DNA of 64,000 nucleotides from contig WYBX01000137.1 of NCBI GenBank assembly GCA_011525695.1, forward strand, positions 1-64,000, read 5' to 3'. The stretch's first letter is position 1; each line of letters begins with the position of its first letter. A program made the position numbers and the translations under genes. The DNA is from Verrucomicrobiia bacterium (lineage in GTDB: Bacteria; Verrucomicrobiota; Verrucomicrobiia; Opitutales; Opitutaceae). The notes below the pieces were generated by a model, which was not told the DNA's origin, made no database searches, and was given only the letters and a program-made list of their open reading frames with translations. Positions 35,011-44,436 of this stretch are shown here, piece by piece.

Positions 35011-35907
35011 ATGAACATTGATTCTCCTTCCTTTACGCGCCGGCAATTCGTCACCAGCGCGTCCATCGGGGTTGCCAGTATGATGCTACCGGATGCGCTT
35101 GCCGCAGTCCGCCCGCCCCAATGGACCATCGGCTGCCTGAACCGCCCGTGGACCAAGTGGAGCGAGGACGAGATGATCGCGGGCGTCCACGCCGCCGGCT
35201 ACCGGCTGATCGGGCTGCAGACGCCGACGCCGGAGGCGCCGTTCAATGGCTCCTCCGCATCGCGCGAGTATCTCCTCGCGTTGAAGCAGAAGATCGCCAG
35301 CCGCGGGCTGACGGCCAACGAGGGCCGGCTCCGGACGCTGGATGCGGCGCCATTTGCCGAGGCCACGGCTGACATCCGGAAGCAGGTGGACAATGCCCGG
35401 CTGCTGGGGCTGACCGTGCTGATCAACACCGGGACCGCGCGAACCGAGTTGTTTGAACCCTGGTACCGGTTGATGAACTTCGCGGCTGGCTATGCGGCCG
35501 ATGCCGGCATCCAGATTGTCACAAAACCGCATGGCGGCGTGAATGCCGCGGCAGCCGAGCTTCTGACCTGCCTGGAGAAGATCAATCACCGCAACCTGGG
35601 AATCTGGTATGACGCCGGGAACATCATCTTCTATACGGGCAAGGATCCGCTGCAGGAGCTCGAGCCCATCCTGTCCCACGTGACTGCGTTCACGGCCAAG
35701 GACTGCACCAAGATGCGTGGCGAGGTGATGATTCAATTCGGCACCGGGCAGGTGGATTTTGCCGCGATTCTCGGCCGGCTCGAGCGGGCGGGGTTCACCG
35801 GGCCGATCATGGTGGAATCCTGCGCCGTCGGGCAGACCGCGGCGGAGACGACGGCCAATGCGTCCGAGAACCGGATCTTCCTGGAGCGCGTGATGGCGTC
35901 GCTTTGA
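35011..35907 (+). CDS. Tat-exported sugar phosphate isomerase/epimerase-like TIM-barrel protein
   Basis: A 298-residue protein. The N-terminus SFTRRQFVTSASIGVASMMLPDALA contains a twin-arginine motif (Arg11-Arg12 in TRRQFV) and hydrophobic core, so it is probably exported by Tat. The rest is an AP-endonuclease-2/xylose-isomerase-like barrel: VHAAGYRLIGLQT, LTVLINTGTA, IQIVTKPHGGVNA, LGIWYDAGNIIFYTGKDP, HVTAFTAKD and IMVESC with the metal-ligand pattern (Glu/Asp/His) of the family. The family includes 3-keto-sugar epimerases and inosose enzymes. ATG 35011 is 74 bp after the preceding stop. Substrate unknown. Confidence 0.8.
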   Translation: MNIDSPSFTRRQFVTSASIGVASMMLPDALAAVRPPQWTIGCLNRPWTKWSEDEMIAGVHAAGYRLIGLQTPTPEAPFNGSSASREYLLALKQKIASRGLTANEGRLRTLDAAPFAEATADIRKQVDNARLLGLTVLINTGTARTELFEPWYRLMNFAAGYAADAGIQIVTKPHGGVNAAAAELLTCLEKINHRNLGIWYDAGNIIFYTGKDPLQELEPILSHVTAFTAKDCTKMRGEVMIQFGTGQVDFAAILGRLERAGFTGPIMVESCAVGQTAAETTANASENRIFLERVMASL

Positions 35908-35929
35908 GCTGGAGATTTCCGGGCAAAGG

Positions 35930-35943
35930 CTGAATCGCTTCAA
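35930..35943. promoter_or_regulatory. Possible weak LacI-type operator upstream of the lactonase
   Basis: CTGAATCGCTTCAA resembles the TTGAATCGTTCAA boxes of the locus at 39578-50883 but has an extra central base, and so a different spacing of half sites. It ends 51 nt before the ATG at 35994, similar to the 46-47 nt distance seen for the strong boxes. Confidence 0.3.
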
Positions 35944-35993
35944 CCCAAGCAACGGGCTTGGCGTCGGCGCGATCACTCGGTAGGTGACCGGTC

Positions 35994-37124
35994 ATGAAAC
36001 TCACTGCCGTGCTGCCGGTACTGGCGTCGTCACTTGCCTTCCTCATGGCCGGCGTTCCGCTCCGGGCCGAGACCTGGCAGGTCTTTTTCGGGACGGGCGG
36101 ACCCGGCGCGAAGGGAATCTACCGCGCGACGTTCGACACCGAAACCGGCAAGCTCGCGGCCGCCACGCTCGCGGCCGAGATCGGCTCGGCCGGCTTCCTC
36201 GCGCTCCATCCCGACGGCAGGAAGCTGTATGCTACAGCCACCTTTCCCGGCGGCGCCGGCGCGGCGGCGTACCACGTCCGCGCAGACGGCGCATTGGAGC
36301 CAATCAACACCTCCTCGAGCGGTGACGGCGGCGCAGCGCACATCGCCGTCCATCCTTCGGGCAGGTTCCTGGTGACGGCGCAGTATGGCGGCGGCTCCGT
36401 GGCATTGTTCCCGCTGGATCCGGAGGGCCGGCTGGGGCTGGCGAAGGTGACGGAGCACGGGCCCGGCTCCGGCGTGGATCCCCGTCGGCAGGCCGCCGCG
36501 CATCCGCACTATTGCGGTTTCTCACCGGATGGGAGGTTCGCGCTGGTGCCGGATCTCGGGATGGACGGCATTGTGATTTACCGGATCAACCAGGCTGCGT
36601 TGACGCTCGAGCGCCACGGGTTTGCCGCCTCGGTCCCGGGCGGCGGCCCGCGCCACATGCGCTTCTCCCCGGACGGACGCTTCATTTATCTGCTCAATGA
36701 ACTCGCGCTTTCCGTGACCAGCTTCGCCTGGGATCCCGATGCGGGCACCGCCCGGCAGCTGGCGACGGTGGCCGCGCTGAGCGAGGAGGCCAAGGCGGGG
36801 GAGGATTTCAATTCCGCGGCCGAGATCCTAGTGCATCCCAGCGGCCGCTTCCTCTATTCGTCCAACCGCGGCCATGACACCGTCACCGTGTACCGGGCCA
36901 ACCCAGCGACCGCCGCCCTGCAGGTGATCCAGGTGCAGCCGGTCCGGGGCGCCTTCCCGCGCAACATCGCCCTGGCGCCCGGCGCCCGCTGGCTGCTGGC
37001 GGCAGGCGCCGACTCGAACACGGTGGCCGTCCACCGCGTGAACCAGGAAACGGGCGAACTCACCTACCAGACCAAGGGCGTGATCAACGTTCCGGCACCG
37101 ATCTGCATCTTGTTCGCGCGCTAG
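35994..37124 (+). CDS. Lactonase family protein (6-phosphogluconolactonase-type beta propeller), secreted
   Basis: A 376-residue protein with a Sec signal peptide (VLPVLASSLAFLMAGVPLRA, 5-24) and a seven-bladed propeller made of repeats such as LALHPDGRKLYATATFPGG, IAVHPSGRFLVTAQYGGGS, MRFSPDGRFIYLLNELA, ILVHPSGRFLYSSNRGHDTVTVY and IALAPGARWLLAAGADSNT. Cytosolic Pgl hydrolyses 6-phosphogluconolactone, while secreted members like this one more probably act on unphosphorylated sugar lactones. With the GntP permease upstream, a role in gluconate-type acids is plausible. The start is ATG 35994, 86 bp after the previous stop. Confidence 0.85.
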   Translation: MKLTAVLPVLASSLAFLMAGVPLRAETWQVFFGTGGPGAKGIYRATFDTETGKLAAATLAAEIGSAGFLALHPDGRKLYATATFPGGAGAAAYHVRADGALEPINTSSSGDGGAAHIAVHPSGRFLVTAQYGGGSVALFPLDPEGRLGLAKVTEHGPGSGVDPRRQAAAHPHYCGFSPDGRFALVPDLGMDGIVIYRINQAALTLERHGFAASVPGGGPRHMRFSPDGRFIYLLNELALSVTSFAWDPDAGTARQLATVAALSEEAKAGEDFNSAAEILVHPSGRFLYSSNRGHDTVTVYRANPATAALQVIQVQPVRGAFPRNIALAPGARWLLAAGADSNTVAVHRVNQETGELTYQTKGVINVPAPICILFAR

Positions 37125-37239
37125 CCAGCCCCGAACATTCTCATGGGTAGGCGGCCTTTCGATTGAGGAGCCGCGACGGATGTTCACGAATCAATCCCTT
37201 GGGGGATGGCGCGGGCGGGAGTCTGCCAGCCGGCCGCGC

Positions 37240-39531
37240 TCACTTCAGCCAGTCGGCCAGTGCCTGCGTGAGAGACTGCTGCGCGTCGCTGCGGAAGACG
37301 GAAAATCGCGCGGGATCGCCACTGGCGGCGAAGGCACGAACAATCACCTCGGTTTCTCGTGCGACCGCGGCCGCATCTGCGCGGGCGCCGCTGCCGTCGC
37401 AAGCGTCAGCCAGCAAGAGCTTCCTCGGCGCGAGGCAGGCAGCGAGGTCCGGCAGGTCGTAGGCGGTGAGTGCAGCGGGAACCGCCGACTGGAGGTACGG
37501 AAGCGGATATCGCCGACTGGAGACGAGTGACTCGTAGGAGAGCAACGGCTCGAGCAGCGCAATCCTGCCCCCGCCCCCTTCGATCGCCGCAGTGTGGAGC
37601 AACAGGGCCGCAAAGCTGCCCCGTGCCACGCCGGCCACCTCCTGCGACTGGGTGCCAAATTTTTGCTCGATGAATCGCATGGTCCGGAGCACGTCCCGCA
37701 TCTGCCGCCCAACGATGCTCTTTCCCATCAGCACGTACCCGAACCAGGTCCGAAAGCCGCCGTGCGTCGGGTCATTCGTTTCGAGGAAGCCCGGCCCGAG
37801 TTCGCCGGTGCCGATGATGTCCGGGGCAACGACGGCGCATCCCTGCCGGACGAACCATTCCATTTCGCCACCGGCTCCCGCGGCGGCCGCCTTTCCCTCC
37901 GGATGCAGGTAAAGCACCACGCGCGCCGGCCTCGCGCCCGCCGGCATCATCGCGAGCAACGGAATCGCATAGCGTTCATCGACCGGCAGGAGGTGTTTTT
38001 CGATCGTGTAACCGTCCCTTTGATACCGGCCGGAAAAGATTGGCGCCGGATCCCGCCCCGCCGCCGGTTCATGGCCGGCCAGCTCTGCGGCCTTCGCTTT
38101 TACCACCGCCAGATGACCGGTCAGATCGCGCCGGTTTTCGTCCAGTTCCCCGCCGAGCCGCGCGGCTTCCCGCTGGTTGAGACTCAGGATGGTCTCCCCC
38201 CCAAGCGAGGTCGTGACCTGGCCGGTAGCCGTGATCCTCAGTTCCTCCGCCGTGAGCGGCTCGACCGGGATGTCGGTGGAGTCGCCAGGGAGCCCCAGGT
38301 GCTGCTGGAAGAATGCGTACGTCGCCTCGCGATTCTTCCGCGTCGAGGCATGCACGTCGTCATCGACGCTCATGGCCATCGCCTCGGGATGGCCAAACGC
38401 CTCGAAAGCCCTCCGGGCCTCGGCAAAAGCAGTGTGCGTTCCCTCGATGCTGAAGATGTCGCGGGTGGTGGCCAGGATCAGGGTCGGTTTGGGCGCCCGG
38501 GCGATGACAAAGTCGCCCTGATCGAACCCGCGGGATATCTCGCGGTAAAAGTTCTGCTCGGCGTCCTGCGGGCCGCGGCTTTTCAGCAGGTGTTCGAAAT
38601 TGGTGATGTAGTTCTCAGGCGCCGCCGCCAGCACCCGCTCGTCGATTGCGGCGATATAGGCCGTCTGCGTGCCGCCACCCGAGCGGCCGGTGACGCCGAG
38701 CCGCCGCGGATCGACCTCCTCGCGGCTGACCAGGTAATCGAGCCCGCGAATGCCGTCCCAGATCATCAGCCGGGCGAGCGAGCTGCCCAGCACGAACGCG
38801 GGGGCGCCCGCGTGCGAATGACCGAGCCCCGACGCGGCAATCTCCGACTTGCCGGTCTCCGGATCAAGGAACTGGAGCCGTTCCCCCTGGTTGATCGGAT
38901 CGAAGGCGAGCACGACGAACCCGCGCTGCACCAGATTGAGGATCACGTGCTGATAAACCGGGTTGTGAAACGAGAGCGGGGTGTGGCCGCTGCAGTAGAG
39001 GATCGCGGGCGCCCTGCCGGTCAGCCGATCCGGGATGAACAGGGCGGCGGTGACAAACAACCGCGGCTGCGACTCGTACACGATCTTCTCCACCCGAAAG
39101 CCGTCCTTCTGCACGACCCCGAGAGCGCGCGAATGCAACGGGGTTTTCTCGGGGAATGGCCCGACCAGCTCGAGCAGCTTGGCATGGGTGTCGCGCTGAT
39201 ACTGCTGCCAGTCGGAGCGCGTCCGGAGCCGGGCAATCCGCTCCTGTCGCTCGCGCAGTGGCACCAGCGCGTCGTCGATCAGATCCTTGTAAAGCGCGTT
39301 CGGGGCATCCGAATATGATTGCCAGAAGTCCAGCACCCGGAGGTTTTCGGCCTCTCCAGCTGCCGCAGCTTCGACCCTGGAGGCCACCGCCAGCAGGAGC
39401 AGGAGCGAGAGAGACCGCAGGACGAACCGGAGCAGCGCCCGGCTGTGCGAAGCGGTGGGCCGCCGATTGGGTGCGGAACCGCCGACGGAACCGGATTTTC
39501 GGGGGGGCAGGCGGGCGGGTTCGATGAGCAT
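37240..39531 (-). CDS. Secreted two-domain alpha/beta hydrolase (esterase-like), second domain degenerate
   Basis: A 763-residue protein with a signal peptide (ALLRFVLRSLSLLLLLAVASRVEA, about 32-55). The first half is an acetyl-xylan-esterase/AXE1-type hydrolase: AILYCSGHTP (oxyanion region), then VTGRSGGGTQT with nucleophile Ser284, and MSVDDDVHAS carrying the Asp and His. The second half (about 470-763) repeats the fold (VVLYLHPEGKAAAA, APDIIGTGE), but at the nucleophile position reads GVARGSF, so Ser is Ala (residue about 636) and this half is probably not catalytic. ATG 39531 is 47 nt from a TTGAATCGTT box (39578-39590), tying the gene to the locus regulon. The likely role is deacetylation of glycan. 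Confidence 0.8.
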   Translation of the reverse strand: MLIEPARLPPRKSGSVGGSAPNRRPTASHSRALLRFVLRSLSLLLLLAVASRVEAAAAGEAENLRVLDFWQSYSDAPNALYKDLIDDALVPLRERQERIARLRTRSDWQQYQRDTHAKLLELVGPFPEKTPLHSRALGVVQKDGFRVEKIVYESQPRLFVTAALFIPDRLTGRAPAILYCSGHTPLSFHNPVYQHVILNLVQRGFVVLAFDPINQGERLQFLDPETGKSEIAASGLGHSHAGAPAFVLGSSLARLMIWDGIRGLDYLVSREEVDPRRLGVTGRSGGGTQTAYIAAIDERVLAAAPENYITNFEHLLKSRGPQDAEQNFYREISRGFDQGDFVIARAPKPTLILATTRDIFSIEGTHTAFAEARRAFEAFGHPEAMAMSVDDDVHASTRKNREATYAFFQQHLGLPGDSTDIPVEPLTAEELRITATGQVTTSLGGETILSLNQREAARLGGELDENRRDLTGHLAVVKAKAAELAGHEPAAGRDPAPIFSGRYQRDGYTIEKHLLPVDERYAIPLLAMMPAGARPARVVLYLHPEGKAAAAGAGGEMEWFVRQGCAVVAPDIIGTGELGPGFLETNDPTHGGFRTWFGYVLMGKSIVGRQMRDVLRTMRFIEQKFGTQSQEVAGVARGSFAALLLHTAAIEGGGGRIALLEPLLSYESLVSSRRYPLPYLQSAVPAALTAYDLPDLAACLAPRKLLLADACDGSGARADAAAVARETEVIVRAFAASGDPARFSVFRSDAQQSLTQALADWLK

Positions 39532-39901
39532 TGCGACAGCAAATCCCGCCCGTTTGCCCGGCGCAAACTCCGGGAGCTTGAATCGTTAAACGTCGAGCCA
39601 GCCGTCCTGCGCCAGATCGGGTCTCGCACGTTCCCGCCGCATGTCTGTCTGTACCCAATCGCAGTATCGGACGAGTAGCGAGGGTGGATTCACTCCCTCG
39701 CGGTGGAGCGCTCATCACGCGTGCGGCTCCAGATCGCATTGCTGTCATAGGTCCGGCCGAGTCCCTCGAATTGTCCATGAAAATAGCCGCGGCCTGCGCT
39801 GTAGGCTGGGACCGCTTTCGGGGTCCCACGCAGCGCCGCATCGATGGCAAGCAGGGCGAGCGGCTCGTCCGCATCGAACCGGGCGTTGAGATGATTCAGC
39901 C
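39532..39901. other. Intergenic region between esterase and receptor genes
   Basis: Contains the operator at 39578-39590 and, at about 39690-39901 (minus strand), an open stretch without a start. It would encode LALLAIDAALRGTPKAVPAY, then SAGRGYFHGQFEGLGRTYDS and NAIWSR, just after the receptor stop. It may be a gene remnant or chance; no family is recognised. Confidence 0.4.
39578..39590. promoter_or_regulatory. LacI-type operator box 1 (TTGAATCGTTAAA)
   Basis: A 13-bp imperfect palindrome differing from the consensus TTGAATCGTTCAA at one position. It lies 47 nt upstream of the ATG at 39531, in the expected promoter position for repression. Confidence 0.75.
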
Positions 39902-42763
39902 TCAGAACTCGAATGACGTCGTCAGACGCCACGAACGCGGGGCCATGAGCGCGCCGCGCGCGGGCTGGGTTGCGGACGCCCACCGCGCAACGTGCGGCTC
40001 GGTCGCATCGAAGAGGTTGCGGATATTGAGCTGCACGCGTGCGCCATTGGGAAGGAAACGCATCGCGGGCAGCCGGTAGCCGAGGAGCAGGTCGGCTTCT
40101 CCACGGCTCTTGCTGAAGATCAAATCCTCACCGACGAAGTTCGCCGCCATCTTGCCGGTGTAGCGATAGCCGCCGCCCACGAACAATCCCTTCAACGCGC
40201 CTTCATCGAACGTGTAGCGGGTGAAGAAATTGGCCTTGTGCTTCCTGTTCCCGAGGATCACGAGGCCTTCGCGGAGGTACTCGGTGTTGGCATTGGTCTG
40301 CCAGAGCTCCACGCGCTCCCGTACCGTCATGAACCCGCTGGCGCCGCCCTCCACGTCTGTCTGCACATCGGGCCATTGCAGGTAGAACGGAATTGCGGTC
40401 TCGGCCCAGGCCTTTACCTCCGGACCGACTTCGCTGTCGTAGCCATCGGTGTACGAGTAGTTGACCGATACCTGCCAGTTTCTGGTCAGCTGGCCGGTCA
40501 CGTTCAACTCATAGCCCTCCAGCCGCTGGTTCTTGATTGCGTTGTTCGTGTCGATGTCGCGTGCGTCGGCCTCGGCCTGCGTGATCACGCCGGCATTCAG
40601 CAGCGCATCCATGATGTTGTTGTTGAGCACGGTCGGGTTGCTGAAGGTGCCTCCGAAACCGCCGCCCGTGGCATTGACGAGATCGACCTCGAACCGGTTC
40701 GCGCGGGCGACGAACTTGCCGTCGAAGAAGCTCAGCATGATGCCGAAGTCCTGGCCTTCCGCATCCGAAAGCGGGGGTGGTTGCGAATCGGGGAGGATCC
40801 GATGGGCGGTGTTCGGAAGATTGAGGCTGTTCGACGCGTTGTAGAACAGCGAGATGTTCCGGGTCAGATGGCCGACCACGCCCATCGTCGTCGTCTCGCC
40901 CGAGAAGGATTGGTAGAACCAGTCGACATCCGGATGATCGACGGTCCAGAGCTTGGTGTCGGGATCGCGAATGGCGTTGGCGTTCTTGATGCTGAGGAGG
41001 TCCCGCCGGAAGCCGCCCGCCAGCACCAGCCGGTTGTTGAAATAGCGGGCCTGCCCGCCGAGGAGAAGGGTGCGCTGCCACTCGACCGGATCGCGCTGGC
41101 CGCCGGAGTTGAAGGGCACGAAGGTCGAATTGAGGGTGCGACTTGGGTCCGTCGGATGCGGCACGCCCGTGAGCAGCCCGCCGTCGTGGAAGCCGCTCAT
41201 GTAGTAGGTGGACCAGTCGTTCCGGGTCGCATAATGCCGGCGGTAAACGTGGTTGTTGGCATGTTCCGGCGAGGCGTTGAAGGGCGCGCCATCCCACACC
41301 TCGACGAAGAGCTGTTGCCGCCGGTTGCGCCGCTCGTACTCGCCCATGCCGGCCAGGCGGTAGTTCCCCCATCGGCCGAAATCCTGCTCGTGCGAAATCA
41401 TCAACCGGCTCGCGTGATTACGATCGCTGATCGGGGCCTGGTTCAGCCGGCCGCCCTCGTAGAAGTACTCTCCCGCGTGGGGATTGGGCTGACCGTTGGG
41501 CAGAAAGTTGTTCGGATCACCGATGAGAAGCACGTTGGCACTCGTGCCCTGTCCGGTGATCGTCGCCTCCGAGTCCGCCCATTGGCGATTGTGAGAGAGC
41601 TCGAGGAAGGTGTTCTCCCCGAACTTCTCCTCCCAGAAAACGGTGAGATTCTTAAGATCGCCCGTCCGTTGCTGGCCGGGTCCGCTTGGGTTCACCGACT
41701 GATCGAGGAGGCTCTCGTCGAGGATGATGCTGCCGTTCCCCGTCGATCGATTGGTGCCAGCCACATTGTAGGTCAGGCCGGAGTTGGACACATAGGTCAG
41801 GCGCGGCGTGCCTGCCGAATAGCGCGAGATGCCGCTGGCGTCGAGGTTGCTGGTCTGGAAGGTATCGAAGGTCGGCGAGCCCGCGGCGATCCAGTTGGTG
41901 ATGCCGTCCTGGCCGCTGAAGGCGCGCGTGGTGACTTGATCGATGTCACCGATCTCGAAATCCACGCGCAGCCGCGTGCGTTCCCGCGGCTTGTAGGTGG
42001 AGGCCAGATGCACACGGCTGGTTTCGTTGTAGGCATGGTGCCTCTCGCTGCCCATGTGGCTGTGCACGGCATTGATCCGCAGCCCCAGCTGGTCGTCGAT
42101 CAGCCGCTCGTTGATGTCGACCGTGCCGCGATAGCTCTCGTAGCTGCCGAACATGAGGCTGCCCTGCCGGAAATCCCGGCCCAGCGAGGCCTGCTTGGTC
42201 ATGCTGTTGATGACCCCGCCGGCCGAGCCGATGCCGAACAGAATCGAGTTCGGTCCGCGGTTCTCCTCAATCCGATCCACGTTGTACGCATCGGATTGCA
42301 GCCGCCACTTGTAATAGTTGCGCGTCGAGGTGGCTGGAAGCCCGCGCACCCGCAGCCGATCGACGTCGAATCCGAACATCAGGAAGTTTTCGCTGGTCGA
42401 GTTCGCCTCCATGATTTCCGAGTTCACATTGACCGAGTAGTCGATGGCTTCACCGACATCGATCGCCGCGATATCCGTGAGAAACTCGGACGTGAGCACA
42501 TTGATTGACGCACCGGTATCCCGCAGCGGCGTGTTGAGCCGGCTGCCGGCGAGCGAACTGGAGGCAACCCAGCCGGTATCGGATTCCTCCGCGACCGTGA
42601 ACGGGCTGAGTTCGATCACCTCGTTGGCGGCCGTACTGGCGCCGGTGTTCGGAGCCGGAGCCACCTGCGCCAGGGCGACGGAGGTTGCGAGCAGGGGCAG
42701 GAGGTGGAGCTTCGAGCGCAACGAGGGCGCGGGGGTGCGAACACGAGTGGTGGGTTCGTTCAT
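39902..42763 (-). CDS. TonB-dependent outer-membrane receptor
   Basis: A 953-residue outer-membrane protein. From ATG 42763 the signal peptide is LHLLPLLATSVALAQ (about 19-33), followed by EVIELSPFTVAEESDTGWVASSSLAGSRLNTPLRDTGASINVLTSEFL, the plug beginning. The plug ends near YNVDRIEENRGPNSILFGIGSAGG, the barrel follows, and the last residues SWRLTTSFEF end in Phe. It lacks a carboxypeptidase-regulatory N-domain. It lies with esterase, lyase and hydrolase genes under shared operator-like boxes (42953-42965 is 190 nt upstream), so its ligand is probably an oligosaccharide from pectin-like polymer. An in-frame longer start to 42853 is less likely because it precedes the signal. Confidence 0.92.
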   Translation of the reverse strand: MNEPTTRVRTPAPSLRSKLHLLPLLATSVALAQVAPAPNTGASTAANEVIELSPFTVAEESDTGWVASSSLAGSRLNTPLRDTGASINVLTSEFLTDIAAIDVGEAIDYSVNVNSEIMEANSTSENFLMFGFDVDRLRVRGLPATSTRNYYKWRLQSDAYNVDRIEENRGPNSILFGIGSAGGVINSMTKQASLGRDFRQGSLMFGSYESYRGTVDINERLIDDQLGLRINAVHSHMGSERHHAYNETSRVHLASTYKPRERTRLRVDFEIGDIDQVTTRAFSGQDGITNWIAAGSPTFDTFQTSNLDASGISRYSAGTPRLTYVSNSGLTYNVAGTNRSTGNGSIILDESLLDQSVNPSGPGQQRTGDLKNLTVFWEEKFGENTFLELSHNRQWADSEATITGQGTSANVLLIGDPNNFLPNGQPNPHAGEYFYEGGRLNQAPISDRNHASRLMISHEQDFGRWGNYRLAGMGEYERRNRRQQLFVEVWDGAPFNASPEHANNHVYRRHYATRNDWSTYYMSGFHDGGLLTGVPHPTDPSRTLNSTFVPFNSGGQRDPVEWQRTLLLGGQARYFNNRLVLAGGFRRDLLSIKNANAIRDPDTKLWTVDHPDVDWFYQSFSGETTTMGVVGHLTRNISLFYNASNSLNLPNTAHRILPDSQPPPLSDAEGQDFGIMLSFFDGKFVARANRFEVDLVNATGGGFGGTFSNPTVLNNNIMDALLNAGVITQAEADARDIDTNNAIKNQRLEGYELNVTGQLTRNWQVSVNYSYTDGYDSEVGPEVKAWAETAIPFYLQWPDVQTDVEGGASGFMTVRERVELWQTNANTEYLREGLVILGNRKHKANFFTRYTFDEGALKGLFVGGGYRYTGKMAANFVGEDLIFSKSRGEADLLLGYRLPAMRFLPNGARVQLNIRNLFDATEPHVARWASATQPARGALMAPRSWRLTTSFEF

Positions 42764-42952
42764 GACTTCTGGTGTGGTGTTGTGGGCTGCCCCCGAGGGG
42801 ATCGGGAGGGATGCATGGCTGCGTTTCCGGCTGGCATGCGCCAGCCAGGTCACCCGTCGATGTCAGGTACGGCGGGGGGGACTCACGCCCGTCCATCGGC
42901 TATCGGTGCCGACAACGTGATTGCGAAAACTCCGCTGCCAAGGGTGGACTTA

Positions 42953-42965
42953 TTGAACGATTCAA
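42953..42965. promoter_or_regulatory. LacI-type operator box 2 (TTGAACGATTCAA)
   Basis: The exact reverse complement of TTGAATCGTTCAA. It lies between the receptor start (42763) and the 3' end of the LacI gene, about 190 nt upstream of the receptor start codon. This predicts a long leader or a promoter at that position. Confidence 0.75.
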
Positions 42966-43092
42966 AAGCCGATAATGAGAGTCCGGGGAGGGGCATCCTC
43001 CGGGATCCGATTCGATGCTCCGGCGCGGCTGCCGGCCGGCCGCCAACCAATTCCCGGCCAGCCGGATGCCACCCATTGCCTCGTTGAATGGT

Positions 43093-44154
43093 TCAGGCGG
43101 TGCGCCGGGAAACCGCGGGGTCCGGAAGGCTCGGACCGTCCCGCCAGAGGCCAGCCACGAGCTGCAGTCCCGGCTTTTCGGGCAGCCCGAACTCGCGGTT
43201 GCGCAGGATGGCAACCACCTGTCCCAGTGCCGCGCGCCCCACCTGGTGCGCATCGTGCAGCACCCCCGCAAAGCCCGTTTCCTCCGGCGCCAAATCCAGC
43301 GCCGCATAGCCCAGATCGCGCGGCGTCACGATCCCCTGTTCCTGGAGATAGCGCATCGCCCGCGGAGTCGGTCCCAGCAGCGCATCCGGCCGCTGCCGTC
43401 TGATCCAACGCACGAGTCCCGGGCCGTCGAATTCTCCGGGCGGCTCCACTGCCTGCACGCAGGGCGGCAGCCGGTCTCTGGCGGGCAGATCATATTGGCT
43501 CGCCAGATATGCCGCCAGCCACCGCCGGCCCACCCGTTCATTCCGATAGCGGCTCATGACAAAGCCAATCCGGCGATAGCCGCGCGCGTGCAGTTGCCCC
43601 ATCGCCATCCGCGCGATCGCATCATGATCATCGAGCACCTGGTGCGTTACCGGTTCCACCACGCTGCGGCTGACGGCGACGACCGCAAACTGCCGCCAGT
43701 CCAGCCGCAGCCGCCCCTCCGCCTCCGGGTGGGGTGCGAGGATCAACCCGCGGATTCCGCGATTGTAGAGGATCTGGCTGTGACGCGCCTCGGAAATCGA
43801 GGTATCCCCGACCCAGTATGGCTCGATCCGGTAGCCGAGTTCAGTTGCCCGTTCCTGCGCTCCCTCCCAATAGCGGCGCACGATGTGGCGCCGGCGCCAT
43901 TCCTCCCGTTCGCGATAGGCGACAACATAGGCGATGACCTCGCCGTGGCCCTGCGTCGGCTGGCGCCGGATGGTGCTCATGGCCTGCGAGAGCACCGGGT
44001 CGGGTGCATAGCCGAGCCGCGCTGCGACTGCCCGCACCTTGCGCGTGGTCTCCGGCGCGACCAGCAGCATTCCGCGCAACGCGTAGGAGGCGGTGCCGAC
44101 GGACACACCGGCGGCGGCGGCAACCTGTTTCAGCGTCACCCGTGCGGAAGCCAT
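43093..44154 (-). CDS. LacI-family regulator of the polysaccharide locus
   Basis: A 353-residue cytosolic repressor. The HTH is VTLKQVAAAAGVSVGTASYALRG (residues about 5-27), followed by the hinge RKVRAVAARLGYAPDPVLSQAM. The effector domain has VIAYVVAYRERE, GIRGLILAPHPEAEGRL, YRRIGFVMSRYRNE and PDALLGPTPRAMRYLQEQG. ATG 44154 is preferred over 44190. It lies in the middle of a gene group with five TTGAATCGTTCAA-like boxes, one of which (44378-44390) is between its start and the divergent pectate lyase gene, so it is the best candidate to bind them and may autoregulate. The inducer is probably a sugar or sugar acid from the degraded polymer. Confidence 0.9.
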   Translation of the reverse strand: MASARVTLKQVAAAAGVSVGTASYALRGMLLVAPETTRKVRAVAARLGYAPDPVLSQAMSTIRRQPTQGHGEVIAYVVAYREREEWRRRHIVRRYWEGAQERATELGYRIEPYWVGDTSISEARHSQILYNRGIRGLILAPHPEAEGRLRLDWRQFAVVAVSRSVVEPVTHQVLDDHDAIARMAMGQLHARGYRRIGFVMSRYRNERVGRRWLAAYLASQYDLPARDRLPPCVQAVEPPGEFDGPGLVRWIRRQRPDALLGPTPRAMRYLQEQGIVTPRDLGYAALDLAPEETGFAGVLHDAHQVGRAALGQVVAILRNREFGLPEKPGLQLVAGLWRDGPSLPDPAVSRRTA

Positions 44155-44377
44155 CGGGCCAATTCTAATCGCAGCGATCGCACAGGTCAAAGGGGGCCTT
44201 GATTCCGTGGAACCCGAAGAAGCTGCGGGTGCGGGCGACAGCGGGACCCAATGACAGCAACGCAGGCCCTTATGGTAGCACGCGACGGCGCAGGCGGCGG
44301 GAAAACCTCAGGCGGGAGAATGAAACGCCATTCCGGCCGGGTGACCGGATCCGGGGAGCGCTGCAGCGGCCCGGTGC

Positions 44378-44390
44378 TTGAATCGTTCAA
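44378..44390. promoter_or_regulatory. LacI-type operator box 3 (TTGAATCGTTCAA)
   Basis: An exact consensus box between the divergent LacI gene (start 44154) and the pectate lyase gene (start 44437). It ends 46 nt before the lyase start. Confidence 0.82.
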
Positions 44391-44436
44391 TGGCTGTTCG
44401 CTTGTCGCCGCCGCCGCAGCATGATTTTCGAAGCCG

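Noticed and set aside
37594..39318. 574-residue open frame opposite the esterase
   Set aside because: Arg/Pro/His-rich shadow of the esterase with no motif.
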